Shown: positions 36,009-46,460, numbered from the stretch's first letter. The stretch is DNA of 64,000 nucleotides from Clostridia bacterium (GCA_910575725.1 CAJTFE010000001.1:1-64000), one strand, 5' to 3'. The notes: generated from the letters alone by a model not told the origin. Translations and numbers: made by a program.

Positions 36009-37496
36009 ATGAAACAGTACAAGTTTTGGTTTGCAACCGGCTCCCAGGATTTATACGGAGATGAATGTCTGGCTCACGTGGCGGAGCACTCCAAAAAGAT
36101 CGTGGAGCATCTGAACAAATCCGGCCTGCTTCCGTATGAAATCGTGTGGAAGCCCACCCTCATCACCAATGAGCTGATCCGCAAGACCTTCAACGAGGCC
36201 AATGCGGACGAGGAGTGCGCCGGCGTTATCACCTGGATGCACACCTTCTCCCCGGCAAAGTCCTGGATCTTAGGTCTGCAGGAGTACCGCAAACCGCTGA
36301 TGCATTTACATACCCAGTTTAATGAGGAAATCCCCTATGACACCATTGATATGGATTTTATGAACGAAAACCAGTCCGCCCACGGCGACCGTGAGTACGG
36401 ACACATCGTAAGCCGCATGGGAATTGAGCGCAAGGTCATTGTAGGCCACTGGGCGGATGAGAAGGTAATCGGGCGGATTGCCTCCTGGATGCGCACGGCC
36501 ATCGGCATTATGGAGAGCAGCCATATCCGTGTGATGCGCGTGGCCGACAATATGCGCAACGTAGCCGTAACCGAGGGCGATAAGGTAGAGGCCCAGATTA
36601 AGTTCGGATGGGAGATTGACGCCTATCCGGTCAATGAAATTGCGGAATATGTGGAAGCCGCGGCAAAAGCCGACGTTGACACTTTGGTAGAAGAATATTA
36701 TGATAAATATGAGATCTTATTGGAAGGCAGAGATCCGGAAGAGTTCAGACAGCATGTCGCGGTGCAGGCGCAGATTGAGCTGGGCTTCGAGCGTTTCTTA
36801 AAGGAGAAAAATTATCAGGCTATTGTCACGCATTTCGGGGATCTGGGAGCCTTGAAGCAGCTTCCCGGACTGGCTATTCAGCGTTTGATGGAAAAAGGCT
36901 ACGGCTTCGGAGGCGAAGGCGACTGGAAGACGGCAGCTATGGTACGCCTGATGAAGATTATGACAGAAGGCATGAAGGATGCCAAGGGAACCTCTTTTAT
37001 GGAGGATTACACCTACAACCTGGTACCTGGTAAGGAAGGGATTCTCCAGGCACATATGCTTGAGGTATGTCCCACCATTTCAGAGGGACCTGTCGGCATT
37101 AAGGTAACCCCCCTTTCTATGGGTGATCGGGAGGACCCGGCCCGTCTGGTGTTTACTTCCAAGACAGGCAAGGGGATTGCGGCGTCACTGGTGGATTTGG
37201 GAAATCGGTTCCGTCTGATTATTAACACTGTGGACTGTAAGAAGGTAGAGAAGCCTATGCCCAAGCTCCCGGTGGCAACCGCATTCTGGACACCGGAGCC
37301 AAGCCTGGCAACCGGGGCGGAAGCGTGGATTCTGGCAGGCGGCGCCCATCATACGGCATTTACCTATGATTTGACCGCCGAGCAGATGGGTGACTGGGCG
37401 GCAGCTATGGGAATCGAAGCGGTTTACATTGATAAGGATACCACCATCCGCACTTTGAAGAACGAAATGCTCTGGAACTCCGTTGCTTTCCGGTAG
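36009..37496 (+). CDS. araA: L-arabinose isomerase
   Basis: This 495-residue enzyme of standard family length starts FWFATGSQDLYGDE, a near-invariant AraA opening. It contains GVITWMHTFSPAK, HLHTQFNEEIP (metal-site region), HFGDLGALKQLPGLAIQRLMEKGYGFGGEGDWKTAA (read here in two parts, with the catalytic Glu) and C-terminal WILAGGAHHTAFTY (metal His). It converts L-arabinose to L-ribulose in the cytosol. TTAGGAGG lies upstream of the ATG. It is followed by a family B repeat and the kinase gene; no araD (ribulose-phosphate epimerase) lies in the window. Confidence 0.95.
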   Translation: MKQYKFWFATGSQDLYGDECLAHVAEHSKKIVEHLNKSGLLPYEIVWKPTLITNELIRKTFNEANADEECAGVITWMHTFSPAKSWILGLQEYRKPLMHLHTQFNEEIPYDTIDMDFMNENQSAHGDREYGHIVSRMGIERKVIVGHWADEKVIGRIASWMRTAIGIMESSHIRVMRVADNMRNVAVTEGDKVEAQIKFGWEIDAYPVNEIAEYVEAAAKADVDTLVEEYYDKYEILLEGRDPEEFRQHVAVQAQIELGFERFLKEKNYQAIVTHFGDLGALKQLPGLAIQRLMEKGYGFGGEGDWKTAAMVRLMKIMTEGMKDAKGTSFMEDYTYNLVPGKEGILQAHMLEVCPTISEGPVGIKVTPLSMGDREDPARLVFTSKTGKGIAASLVDLGNRFRLIINTVDCKKVEKPMPKLPVATAFWTPEPSLATGAEAWILAGGAHHTAFTYDLTAEQMGDWAAAMGIEAVYIDKDTTIRTLKNEMLWNSVAFR

Positions 37497-37500
37497 GAAA

Positions 37501-37670
37501 AAGGAACTGGAATCAGTAATTTCATACCAGTGTACTTTGCGGGAAATTACGGAACTGGAATCAGTAATTTTCCGCAAAGTGCACAAATCAATTTACAGGC
37601 ACATGCACCTGTGACTGTAAAATGATTTCATACCAGTGTACTTTGCGGGAAATTACGGAACTCGAATAGG
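37501..37670 (+). repeat. Family B intergenic palindrome, copy B5
   Basis: A partial right half is followed by a complete unit (CAGTAATTTTCCGCAAAGTG ... TACTTTGCGGGAAATTACGGAACTCG). The stem pairs GTAATTTTCCGCAAAGT with ACTTTGCGGGAAATTAC, and the inner stem pairs AAATCAATTTACAG with CTGTAAAATGATTT. It ends at AATAGGAGG of the kinase gene. Confidence 0.8.
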
Positions 37671-37682
37671 AGGTTTTACAAG

Positions 37683-39278
37683 ATGAGCAATTTGAAAGAA
37701 GCAATCGAAAACGGAAGAACATTCCTGGGAATCGAGCTTGGCTCCACCCGGATCAAGGCGGTACTTATTGACGAGTCCCACAAGCCCATCGCATCCGGCA
37801 GCTATGACTGGGAAAACCAGCTGGAGAACGGCATCTGGACCTATGCTCTTGACGAGGTATGGAAGGGCCTTCAGGGCAGCTACACGGCGCTCAAGGAGGA
37901 CGTAAAGAAACAGTATGGCGCAGAGATCACAGCTATCGGCTCCATTGGAATCAGTGCCATGATGCACGGCTATCTGGTATTTGACAAGGAGGGAAACCAA
38001 CTGGTGCCCTTCCGAACCTGGAGAAACACCATCACCGGACAGGCGTCCGCAGAGCTTACCGAGCTGTTCCAATACAACATCCCTCAGAGATGGAGCATTG
38101 CCCATCTATACCAGGCGATTCTGAACGGAGAAGAACATCTTCCGCAAATCGACTACATGACCACCCTTGCCGGTTATATTCACTGGAAGCTCACCGGACG
38201 GAGAGCAATGGGTGTAGGCGAGGCTTCGGGCATGTTCCCCATTGATACCGCCACCGGGCAGTTCTACGAGCGTATGCTGAACCAGTTTGATGCCCTGACA
38301 GCAGATAGGAACTATTCCTGGAAGCTGAAAGAGATTCTCCCGGAGGTACTCGGCGCAGGAGAGCTGGCAGGAACGCTTACCGAGGAGGGCGCAAAGCTTC
38401 TGGATGTATCCGGTATACTTAAAGCCGGCATCCCCTTATGTCCGCCGGAAGGTGACGCCGGCACCGGCATGGTGGCCACCAACAGTGTAGCGCAGCGCAC
38501 CGGAAATATCTCCGCAGGAACGTCAGGCTTTGCCATGATTGTTCTGGAGCATGAATTAAAGAAAGTACATTCCGAGATTGATCTTGTAACTACTCCGGAC
38601 GGAAGCCTGGTAGGAATGGCCCATACCAACAACTGTACCTCTGATTTGAATGCATGGGTAGGATTATTTAAGGAATTTGCAGAGAGCTTCGGTATGAAGG
38701 TGGATATGAACGAGCTTTTCGGAACCCTGTATCGAAAAGCGCTGGAAGGCGATCCGGAGTGCGGCGGGCTTTTGGCTTACAACTATTTCTCAGGTGAGCA
38801 TGTGACCGGCTTTGAAGAGGGACGGCCTCTCTTTGTAAGAAAGCCCGACAGCAAATTTAACCTGGCTAACTTTATGAGAGTGCACTTAATGACTTCCTTG
38901 GGAGCAATGCGGGCGGGAATGGATATTCTCATCAAGGAGGAGGGCGTTCAGGTAGATGAGATCGTAGGACACGGCGGTCTCTTTAAGACCAAGGGCGTAG
39001 GACAGCGCTTCGTAGCCGCAGTTATGAATGTTCCCGTGGTGGTGATGGAGACGGCCGGCGAGGGCGGCGCCTGGGGAATTGCCCTATTAGCAGCCTATAT
39101 GAAGAACCGGAGCGAAGGCGAGAGCCTGGGAGCGTATCTTGCCGAGAAGGTATTTGCCGGCGAGAAGGGTGATCGGATGGAGCCGGATGCAGAAGATGTG
39201 GCAGGCTATGACACATTTATTGAGCGTTATACGGAAGGTCTTGCCATTGAACGTGCGGCGGTGGAATATTTGAAGTAA
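37683..39278 (+). CDS. araB: FGGY-family L-ribulokinase-like kinase
   Basis: The 531-residue FGGY kinase begins with [16 protein letters not shown] and contains [26 protein letters not shown] and the C-terminal [16 protein letters not shown] nucleotide site. It resembles the clade of kinases that pair with araA in Bacteroides and Lachnospiraceae rather than E. coli AraB. The role is phosphorylation of L-ribulose. Symbol assigned from context and overall resemblance. AATAGGAGG from the preceding repeat is the ribosome binding site. The gene ends before a strong terminator. Confidence 0.8.
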   Translation: MSNLKEAIENGRTFLGIELGSTRIKAVLIDESHKPIASGSYDWENQLENGIWTYALDEVWKGLQGSYTALKEDVKKQYGAEITAIGSIGISAMMHGYLVFDKEGNQLVPFRTWRNTITGQASAELTELFQYNIPQRWSIAHLYQAILNGEEHLPQIDYMTTLAGYIHWKLTGRRAMGVGEASGMFPIDTATGQFYERMLNQFDALTADRNYSWKLKEILPEVLGAGELAGTLTEEGAKLLDVSGILKAGIPLCPPEGDAGTGMVATNSVAQRTGNISAGTSGFAMIVLEHELKKVHSEIDLVTTPDGSLVGMAHTNNCTSDLNAWVGLFKEFAESFGMKVDMNELFGTLYRKALEGDPECGGLLAYNYFSGEHVTGFEEGRPLFVRKPDSKFNLANFMRVHLMTSLGAMRAGMDILIKEEGVQVDEIVGHGGLFKTKGVGQRFVAAVMNVPVVVMETAGEGGAWGIALLAAYMKNRSEGESLGAYLAEKVFAGEKGDRMEPDAEDVAGYDTFIERYTEGLAIERAAVEYLK

Positions 39279-39312
39279 CAGATTGTAAAATTGCAAAATA
39301 GATCTCAAAGGA

Positions 39313-39356
39313 GGATGGCGCATATGACAGAAGCATTTCGTGCGCCATCCTTTTTT
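39313..39356 (+). terminator. Intrinsic terminator after the ara genes
   Basis: GGATGGCGCA (39313-39322) and TGCGCCATCC (39341-39350) followed by six T residues. It separates the ara operon from the YesN/YesM genes. The leader that follows carries GACGAACTGGAATAGAGG, a family B tail. Confidence 0.85.
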
Positions 39357-39384
39357 GCGGGACGAACTGGAATAGAGGTAAACC

Positions 39385-40995
39385 ATGCTGAAAGTATTTC
39401 TGGTAGAAGACGAGGTAGTAGTACGTGAGGGAATAAAAAACAATATCCACTGGGAAGCGGAGGGCTTCCGGTTTGCCGGCGAGGCCAGCGATGGAGAGCT
39501 TGCCTACCCATTGATTCAGAAGACCCGGCCGGATATTCTGATAACCGACATAAAAATGCCCTTTATGGACGGCCTGGAGCTGAGCCGTCTGGTAAAGCAG
39601 GAAATGCCGGATGTAAAGATCATTATTCTAAGCGGCTACGATGAATTTGAGTATGCCAAGGAGGGTATCAGCATCGGCATTACGGATTATCTGGTAAAGC
39701 CTATTTCCGGAATCCAGCTTTTGGAGGCTGTAAAAAAGGTAGGCAGGCTGGTGGAGGAGGAACAGCAGCAGCGCCGTTTCCTCTCTACCTTTGAACAGGA
39801 GCGCCTGGAAAATACCCAGTTAGCCAAACAAAAATTTTTCCGCAGTCTGGTGTCCGGCACAAAGTCTGTGTCGGCACTTCTCAAGGAAGGTCTCGAGATT
39901 GGCCTGGAGCTTGCGGCCAACCGCTATAATATCCTGCTTTTCCAGATTTTTGCCGGCGACGGCGAAGGCTATGACGAGGAAGAGAATCGGGTTACAAAAG
40001 CCATAGAAGAAATGACAGAACATCTGCCGGGCGTTATGATGATAGAACTGGGGCTGGAGGGATGGGCCTTTCTACTAAAGGAAACAGACGAAAAGGAGCT
40101 TCTTCAGGTCCAAAAGGAGTTTCTTGAAAAACTGGAGCAAACACTGCGTTCCTATGAGACTGTGGAGTATTTCGGCGGCCTGGGCCGTCCGGCTATGCGT
40201 CTTTCCGAGCTTGGCCACAGCTTTGAAGAAGCCAATCGGGCCTTTGCCTACCGGTATTTGAAAAAACGCAACCAGATCATAGACAGCAGCAGGGAGACAG
40301 AAGAAATGACGGAAAAAGACGATATCCGTCTGGATGACCTGGATGTTCGGCAGCTCGACCGCCGGGTGGCCGAGAGCTTCTTAAAGACCGGTTTGAAGAG
40401 CCAGATTCCTCATTTTCTGGATGAATACCTTCAAAGCTTTGGAGAGAAAAATATCCAATCCATGCTGTTCCGCCAATATGTGACCATTGACCTCTACTTT
40501 GCGGCGGTAGGCCAGGTGCAGCAGATGGGCTTTGAGGCAGGGGAGCTGGTAGAGCGGTGCGGCGATTTCCAGAATATGACCTCCGTCTTTTCGACGGTGG
40601 AGCAGACAAAGGAATATCTGACCCGGGTACTGGAGGCGGCCTTAGAGCTTCGGGAGGCCGTTTCCCAGAAGAAATACAGTTCCCTTTTAAAGGATGCCAA
40701 GGCTTTTATTCAGAAAAATTATGACAACGAAGAAATTTCTCTTAATATGACAGCGGCCAGCGTGAACTTAAGTCCCAACCATTTCAGCACTATTTTCAGC
40801 CAGGAAACGGGACAGACCTTTATCGAATACCTGACGGCCGTGCGGATGGAAAAAGCCAGAGAGCTTCTTCGGGGGACTTCTATGAAAACGGCAGAGATTG
40901 CCTTTGCCGTGGGTTACAAAGATCCCCACTATTTCAGCTATCTTTTCAAAAAGACGCAGGAATGTACCCCCAGAGAGTTTCGGGCAGGCTCCTGA
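39385..40995 (+). CDS. YesN-like response regulator (receiver plus AraC HTH)
   Basis: The 536-residue regulator has an N-terminal receiver with the phospho-acceptor Asp in LITDIKMPFMDG (about residue 55), acidic pair EDE near the start (VEDEVVV) and Lys in LVKPIS. A long central region follows, then a C-terminal AraC/XylS double helix-turn-helix (about residues 435-535: NMTAASVNLSPNHFSTIFSQ, GYKDPHYFSYLFKK). It pairs with the sensor encoded next. YesMN systems control sugar transporters, and the ABC genes downstream are likely targets. It probably senses arabinose or oligosaccharide through the sensor's outer domain. Confidence 0.9.
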   Translation: MLKVFLVEDEVVVREGIKNNIHWEAEGFRFAGEASDGELAYPLIQKTRPDILITDIKMPFMDGLELSRLVKQEMPDVKIIILSGYDEFEYAKEGISIGITDYLVKPISGIQLLEAVKKVGRLVEEEQQQRRFLSTFEQERLENTQLAKQKFFRSLVSGTKSVSALLKEGLEIGLELAANRYNILLFQIFAGDGEGYDEEENRVTKAIEEMTEHLPGVMMIELGLEGWAFLLKETDEKELLQVQKEFLEKLEQTLRSYETVEYFGGLGRPAMRLSELGHSFEEANRAFAYRYLKKRNQIIDSSRETEEMTEKDDIRLDDLDVRQLDRRVAESFLKTGLKSQIPHFLDEYLQSFGEKNIQSMLFRQYVTIDLYFAAVGQVQQMGFEAGELVERCGDFQNMTSVFSTVEQTKEYLTRVLEAALELREAVSQKKYSSLLKDAKAFIQKNYDNEEISLNMTAASVNLSPNHFSTIFSQETGQTFIEYLTAVRMEKARELLRGTSMKTAEIAFAVGYKDPHYFSYLFKKTQECTPREFRAGS

Positions 40996-41054
40996 TCACA
41001 GTCCGAAAATTAAGAAAACAGCAATGCCAACGTATTGCGGAACTGGAAATCGCT

Positions 41055-42497
41055 ATGTTCAAGAAAGATTCTTCAATCAAAAATCGTTTGAATATGCTTC
41101 TGCTGGTCTGTCTGATTCCTTTGACCGTGATGATTGTCTACCTGCTGCTCATTGTACGGCAGTTTTCAGAGCGTTATGATGCGGTTATGGAAAATATTTC
41201 CAAGGCAAATGCCTACAACATCGCTTTCAAGGAGGACATGGATTACATTATGTACATCATTGTAGCCAATGCCCAGAGAGCTTCGGAGCTTGTAGATTTG
41301 GAACGGCCTCAGCAGATGATTGATGAGGCCCGGGAGGTTTTCGGGGGCCTTTATGAAACGGCGGATGCCGACTATGCCAGAAACCGTTTAAGCAGGATTT
41401 TGAAAAGCCTGAATACCCTGGAAAGCAGGGTGGAGGAGATCGCGACGGATATGCTGGAGGGCGGTTCTTATGACACCAATATGGAACGCCTGGATCTGAA
41501 TATCCGTATCCTGACAGAGCTTATCCAGGAACAGATTCAGCAGTATATCTATTATGAGACAACCAACCTGGAGGATCTCAGGGAGGGAATCCGCTCCGAT
41601 GTAGATGCCGCTATCCGCATGAGCAGCCTGATTTTTGCGGTGATTTTGGGAGGCGCTCTTGTGATCAGCCGTAAGATTATGACCGGAATTACAAAGCCCA
41701 TCCGAAATCTCTGTGAAGTTACGACTCTTGCCGGAAGCGGCGACTTCGCGGTCCGTGCCCAGGAAGGAAGTACGGACGAGCTGGCGGTCTTGAACTCCAG
41801 CTTCAACCAAATGGTGGAGAAAATCGGAAATCTTGTAGAGGATATTCGTATTGAGCAGTTAAATCTGCGTGCAACGGAGCTGAAGCTTCTGCAGGCTCAG
41901 ATCAATCCTCATTTTCTTTACAATACCTTGGACACCATTATCTGGCTGGCGGAGGCCGGAGAAAAGGAGCAGGTGGTGGCGATGGTATCCGCATTATCCG
42001 ATTTTTTCCGTACCACCTTGAGCAAGGGCAGGGATTACATTTCTGTCCGGGAGGAGGAGGCCCATATCCGCAGTTATCTTAAGATTCAGAAGGTACGGTA
42101 TCGGGATATTCTGGACTATGACATATGTATACCGGAGGAACTGCACCAGTATCAGATTTTAAAGCTGACCCTGCAGCCTTTAGTGGAAAACGCCCTATAT
42201 CATGGTATCAAGAACAAGCGCGGTATGGGACAGATTCAGGTGATTGGAGAGAAGAAGGGAGATATTCTGGTATTTCGCGTGTGGGACAACGGAAAAGGTA
42301 TGGGGCCAAAGAAGCTTGAAAAGGTCCGCCGGATCATCAGCGGAGAACAGGATCCAGGGGACCCCTCCGGCTTCGGTCTCTTCAATGTGGATCAGAGAAT
42401 CCGTCTGAATTACGGCCCGGAGTACGGCCTTACCATAAACAGTATTTATGGCTCCTGGACCGAAGCTGTCGTAACCATTCCGGCCGGAAAAAAATAA
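41055..42497 (+). CDS. YesM-like sensor histidine kinase
   Basis: The 480-residue kinase has membrane helices at about residues 15-37 and 190-215, an extracytoplasmic region between them, HAMP (SRKIMTGITKPIRNL), a His_kinase domain with the phospho-His in QINPHFLYNTLDT, and the HATPase domain (PLVENALYHGIKNK, VWDNGKGM, GFGLFNVDQRI). ATG 41055 is preceded by TTGCGGAACTGGAAATCGCT, again the family B tail, with GGAA as a weak ribosome binding site. The frame extends upstream to 40962 over the regulator gene's end, but that start has no support. Confidence 0.9.
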   Translation: MFKKDSSIKNRLNMLLLVCLIPLTVMIVYLLLIVRQFSERYDAVMENISKANAYNIAFKEDMDYIMYIIVANAQRASELVDLERPQQMIDEAREVFGGLYETADADYARNRLSRILKSLNTLESRVEEIATDMLEGGSYDTNMERLDLNIRILTELIQEQIQQYIYYETTNLEDLREGIRSDVDAAIRMSSLIFAVILGGALVISRKIMTGITKPIRNLCEVTTLAGSGDFAVRAQEGSTDELAVLNSSFNQMVEKIGNLVEDIRIEQLNLRATELKLLQAQINPHFLYNTLDTIIWLAEAGEKEQVVAMVSALSDFFRTTLSKGRDYISVREEEAHIRSYLKIQKVRYRDILDYDICIPEELHQYQILKLTLQPLVENALYHGIKNKRGMGQIQVIGEKKGDILVFRVWDNGKGMGPKKLEKVRRIISGEQDPGDPSGFGLFNVDQRIRLNYGPEYGLTINSIYGSWTEAVVTIPAGKK

Positions 42498-42662
42498 ACC
42501 TTTTTCGGAAAAAAACAAACTTTGTTCATAATTTGTTCAAAGGTTAGTAAAAAATTATACTTAATTCAAAAGGATGTCCGTATCAAAAAAAAGCTCCCTG
42601 CCGTAAAATGAAACCATAGCCAAGAGAAATTGGCAAATAAAACACAGGGAGGGTTTTTGACC

Positions 42663-43772
42663 ATGAAAAGAAAACTTATCGGCTTACTGTTGTGTGTAGC
42701 TATGACAGCGACTATGCTGGCTGGCTGCGGCTCCAAGGGAGGAGATGCTCCGGCTGAGGCTCCTGCGGCAGATGCTCCGGCAGAAGCGCCGGCGGAGGGA
42801 GGAGATGATGCAGAGGCAGATGCTCCGGCAGCATCCGGCGATTTAATCACCATTGGCTTTGCTCAGGTTGGACATGAATCTGACTGGCGTACCGCTTCCA
42901 CCAAGTCCTGTCAGGATGTATTTTCCGAGGCAAACGGTTATGATCTGCAGTTTGTAGACTGCGACAACGATTCTGCTGTACAGCTTGAGGCAGTGCGCGG
43001 ATTCATTGAGCAGGATGTAGATTACATCATCATTGACCCCATCGTTTCCACCGGCTGGGACACTGTGCTGACCGAGTGTGAGGATGCGGGGATTCCGGTT
43101 ATTGTAATTGACCGTACCATCGATGATTCCGACAAGTATGTATCCTGGGTAGGCTCCAACTTCAAGACCGAGGGTCTTGCGGCTGGCGAGTGGCTGAAAG
43201 CTTACGCAGCAGAGAAAGGCATCACCGAGATCAACGCTCTTGTAATCGAAGGCTCCACTGGTGCATCCGCAACCATCGGACGTACCGAGGGCTTCAAAGA
43301 GATCGCTGACAGAGAAGGATGGAACATCGTGGATTCCCAGAGCGGCGACTTTACACAGGACGGCGGCGCAGAGGTTATGGAGTCTTACTGCAAGTCCTAT
43401 GAAGGAAAGTTCAACGTAGTAGTCTGCCAGAATGATAACGAGGCATTCGGTGCTATGGATGCTATGAAGCAGGCAGGCGTTTCCTATGGTGTTAACGGCG
43501 ACGTGATTCTGATTTCCTTTGATGCTTGTACGGCAGGTCTTGAATTTGTAAAATCCGGCGACATCAATGCAGACTTCGAGTGCAACCCGCTGGCAGCTCC
43601 TTTTGTAGAGGAGGTTATTAAGACTCTTGCAAGCGGCGGAACACCGGAGAAAGAAGTATACATGGAAGAGCACTGGTTTGTTAATGAGGATATTCTCTCT
43701 ACCATCGAGGTAAATGGAGAAACTCAGAACCTGACCGTAGTAACGGATGAGATTATTGCCGCACAGTACTAA
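42663..43772 (+). CDS. Sugar ABC transporter substrate-binding lipoprotein (YtfQ-like)
   Basis: The 369-residue lipoprotein has signal peptide MKRKLIGLLLCVAMTATMLAGC with lipobox LAGC, then an Ala/Pro/Asp-rich linker and a type I periplasmic-binding fold (FAQVGHESDWRTASTKS, VDYIIIDPIVSTGWD, GSTGASATIGRTEGF, VVCQNDNEAFGAM). This is very like the galactofuranose-binding YtfQ. In the arabinose context arabinose or arabinofuranosides are likely ligands. GGGAGGG precedes ATG 42663; the frame from 42630 is a longer alternative without support. A terminator-like hairpin follows before the ATPase gene, which can boost the ratio of binding protein to transporter. Confidence 0.85.
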   Translation: MKRKLIGLLLCVAMTATMLAGCGSKGGDAPAEAPAADAPAEAPAEGGDDAEADAPAASGDLITIGFAQVGHESDWRTASTKSCQDVFSEANGYDLQFVDCDNDSAVQLEAVRGFIEQDVDYIIIDPIVSTGWDTVLTECEDAGIPVIVIDRTIDDSDKYVSWVGSNFKTEGLAAGEWLKAYAAEKGITEINALVIEGSTGASATIGRTEGFKEIADREGWNIVDSQSGDFTQDGGAEVMESYCKSYEGKFNVVVCQNDNEAFGAMDAMKQAGVSYGVNGDVILISFDACTAGLEFVKSGDINADFECNPLAAPFVEEVIKTLASGGTPEKEVYMEEHWFVNEDILSTIEVNGETQNLTVVTDEIIAAQY

Positions 43773-43828
43773 GAGGTTTTCGGCCGGCGAGATTGTATCC
43801 GCAGGCAGGACATAGCAGCAATTATTGG

Positions 43829-43857
43829 GGAGGTTGGTGAAAACGGGCCTCCTTTTT
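43829..43857 (+). terminator. Weak intrinsic terminator between binding protein and ATPase genes
   Basis: GGAGG (43829-43833) pairs with CCTCC (43848-43852), followed by TTTTT. The short stem suggests partial termination, as is common after binding-protein genes. Confidence 0.5.
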
Positions 43858-43879
43858 CTCAATAGAAAGGATAAAAACT

Positions 43880-45400
43880 ATGGACAATCAAGTTGTATTG
43901 ACCATGCGTGGCATATCCATGACTTTCCCGGGAGTGAAGGCTCTTGATAATGTGGATTTTACCTTGCGAGAAGGTGAGATTCATGCGCTGATGGGCGAGA
44001 ACGGTGCAGGCAAATCAACACTGATCAAGTGTCTGACCGGTATCAATGCATTTGAGTCCGGCGAAATTCATGTGGAGGGCATAGAAGGCCCCGTTGTAAA
44101 TCATTCTACACTGGATGCTCAGAAGAAGGGTATTTCCACTGTATATCAGGAGGTAAACCTCTGCCCCAACCTGAGCGTGGCGGAGAACCTCTTTATTGGC
44201 CGTGAGCCAAAGACAAAGCTTGGAACCATTGACTGGAAAACGATGGTGAAGAGGGCGGAAGCCATTATGAAGGATCTGGATATGAGCATTGATGTAACCC
44301 AGAATTTGGAGGAATACTCCCTGGCATTGCAGCAGATGATTGCCATTGCCCGTGCGGTGGACATGGAATGTAAGGTTTTGATTCTGGATGAACCCACCTC
44401 CTCTTTGGATGATAACGAGGTGGAGAAGCTGTTCCGGCTGATGAATCAGCTTAAAGAGAAGGGGGTTGGCATTGTGTTCGTTACCCACTTCCTGGAGCAG
44501 GTGTACGCGGTCTGTGATCGCATTACTGTGCTTCGGAACGGCCAGCTGGTGGGAGAGTACCCAATCGAGGAGCTGCCCCGGGTAAAGCTGGTGGCAGCTA
44601 TGATGGGAAAGGATTTTGACGATCTGGCTTCCATCAAGTCCGACGAGTCTCCTGTATTCCGTGATGAGGACATTCTCATTGACGCCAAAGGTTTAAGCCA
44701 CAAAGGAACCATCAAGCCCTTTGACCTGGTGATTCACAAGGGTGAGGTTGTGGGACTTACGGGGCTTCTGGGGTCAGGACGAAGCGAGCTGGCCCGTGTT
44801 ATCTACGGCGCAGATAAAAATCAGACAGGAACCTTGAAGGTAAACGGAAAAGAAGTAAAGATCAACGCGCCTATTGACGCCATGAACCTTGGCATGGGAC
44901 TTCTGCCGGATGATCGGAAGGCAGAGGGGATCATCGGGGATCTGTCTGTCCGGGAGAATATCATTCTGGCGCTCCAGGCAAAGCGGGGCATGTTCCGGCT
45001 TCTTTCCATGAAGGAGCAAATAGAGCTGGCAGATAAGTACATAGAAATGCTGCAGATTAAGACAGCCAGCCGCGAGACACTGATCCGGCAGCTGTCCGGA
45101 GGTAATCAGCAGAAGGTGATTCTGGGCCGGTGGCTCGCCACCAATCCGGATTTCCTTATTTTGGACGAACCCACCCGGGGCATTGACATCGGAACAAAGA
45201 CAGAGATTCAAAAGCTGGTTCTGAAGCTGGCAAAAGAGGGAAAGAGCATTGTTTTCATTTCCTCTGAGATTGAAGAGATGCTTCGTACTTGTACGAAGAT
45301 GGCGGTTCTTCGGGACGGCGCAAAGGTAGGAGAGATCACCGAGAGCCTGACCCAGGAGACGGTTATGAAAGCAATAGCAGGAGGTGGAGCCAATGAATAA
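43880..45400 (+). CDS. Sugar ABC transporter ATPase (YtfR/RbsA-type)
   Basis: The 506-residue protein has two fused nucleotide-binding domains. Domain 1 has Walker A GENGAGKSTLIK, signature-like EYSLALQQMIAIARA and Walker B VLILDEPTSSL. Domain 2 has GLLGSGRSELARV, LSGGNQQKVILGRW and FLILDEPTRGID. This matches carbohydrate-importing ATPases such as YtfR. It energises the two permeases that follow. Translation of the next gene begins before this gene's stop, so the operon is tightly coupled. Confidence 0.9.
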   Translation: MDNQVVLTMRGISMTFPGVKALDNVDFTLREGEIHALMGENGAGKSTLIKCLTGINAFESGEIHVEGIEGPVVNHSTLDAQKKGISTVYQEVNLCPNLSVAENLFIGREPKTKLGTIDWKTMVKRAEAIMKDLDMSIDVTQNLEEYSLALQQMIAIARAVDMECKVLILDEPTSSLDDNEVEKLFRLMNQLKEKGVGIVFVTHFLEQVYAVCDRITVLRNGQLVGEYPIEELPRVKLVAAMMGKDFDDLASIKSDESPVFRDEDILIDAKGLSHKGTIKPFDLVIHKGEVVGLTGLLGSGRSELARVIYGADKNQTGTLKVNGKEVKINAPIDAMNLGMGLLPDDRKAEGIIGDLSVRENIILALQAKRGMFRLLSMKEQIELADKYIEMLQIKTASRETLIRQLSGGNQQKVILGRWLATNPDFLILDEPTRGIDIGTKTEIQKLVLKLAKEGKSIVFISSEIEEMLRTCTKMAVLRDGAKVGEITESLTQETVMKAIAGGGANE

Positions 45401-46460
45401 ACTGAAAAAAGTGACAGGGATGGCCTTATTCCTCCCTATCTTCTGTATGGTTCTGGTGATGGCGGTAAATATTGTATATGATGCGGCTTCCGGGAATTTT
45501 GCCTTTAACTTTTTTACGATTTCCATTCGGAACGGTGTACTCTATGGACGTCTGATTGACATTTTAAACCGGGGCAGTGAGATTGCAATATTGGCGGTAG
45601 GAATGACTCTTGTGGTATCGGCTTCCGCCGGAACGGATATTTCCGTTGGTTCCGTCATGTCTCTGGCTGCGTCATTTTGCTGTATGCTGCTGGCAGGCTA
45701 CGGCGTATCTTCCACAAACGATCTGGCGGTGCCTCTTTTCGTTGGCGTTTTGGGAGGGATTCTGATGGGCTGCCTGTGCGGTGCCTTTAACGGATTTCTG
45801 GTGGCTTATCTGAATGTACAGCCTATGGTCGCCACCCTGATCCTGTTTTCTGCGGCGCGGGCTATCGGGCTTCTGCTCTGCAATAACCTGATTGTATATG
45901 TGCGGAATGACTCCTTTAAATTTTTCGGCGGATATGCCGGATTTATGCCTACGCCTATTATCATTGCCGCGATCTGTGTGATTATTATGATGGTTCTTCT
46001 TAAGAAAACGGCTCTGGGCCTTTATATTCAGAGTGTCGGCATCAACAAGAGGGCGTCAAGGATTGCAGGACTGAACTCCGCAAAAATTATCTTTGTATGC
46101 TATGTGGTCTGCGGCCTGGCGGCCGGAATCGCCGGTATTGTAGGGGCTTCCCGTATCAGCTCGGCAGATTCCAATAACATCGGCCTTAATTATGAGCTGG
46201 ATGCTATCCTGGCCGTGGCGCTCGGGGGCAACAGTCTGGGCGGCGGCAAGTTTAACCTGGCAGGCTCTATTATTGGCGCCTACACCATCCAGGCGATTAC
46301 AACCACCCTCTATGCGCTGGGGGTTTCCTCAGACGTGGCGCCGGTGTACAAGGCTGTTATCGTTATTATCATTGTAACTATTCAGGCGCCGCCTTTTAAG
46401 GCTTATATGAAGCGGCTGTCTGCCAGGAGAGCGTTAGCGAAGGGAGGCGCTGCGGCATGA
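45393..46460 (+). CDS. Sugar ABC transporter permease (YtfT-like)
   Basis: This protein of about 355 residues has eight or more membrane segments and the conserved RbsC-type EAA-equivalent region (GAAFGTA not seen; here VALGGNSLGGGKFNLAGSIIGAYTIQ). AGTDISVGSVMSLAASF near residue 80 is typical of this permease family. ATG 45393 overlaps the previous stop by eight bases; AGGAGG at 45379-45384 supports it over GTG 45384. It forms the membrane pore with the following permease. Confidence 0.9.
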   Translation: MNKLKKVTGMALFLPIFCMVLVMAVNIVYDAASGNFAFNFFTISIRNGVLYGRLIDILNRGSEIAILAVGMTLVVSASAGTDISVGSVMSLAASFCCMLLAGYGVSSTNDLAVPLFVGVLGGILMGCLCGAFNGFLVAYLNVQPMVATLILFSAARAIGLLLCNNLIVYVRNDSFKFFGGYAGFMPTPIIIAAICVIIMMVLLKKTALGLYIQSVGINKRASRIAGLNSAKIIFVCYVVCGLAAGIAGIVGASRISSADSNNIGLNYELDAILAVALGGNSLGGGKFNLAGSIIGAYTIQAITTTLYALGVSSDVAPVYKAVIVIIIVTIQAPPFKAYMKRLSARRALAKGGAAA

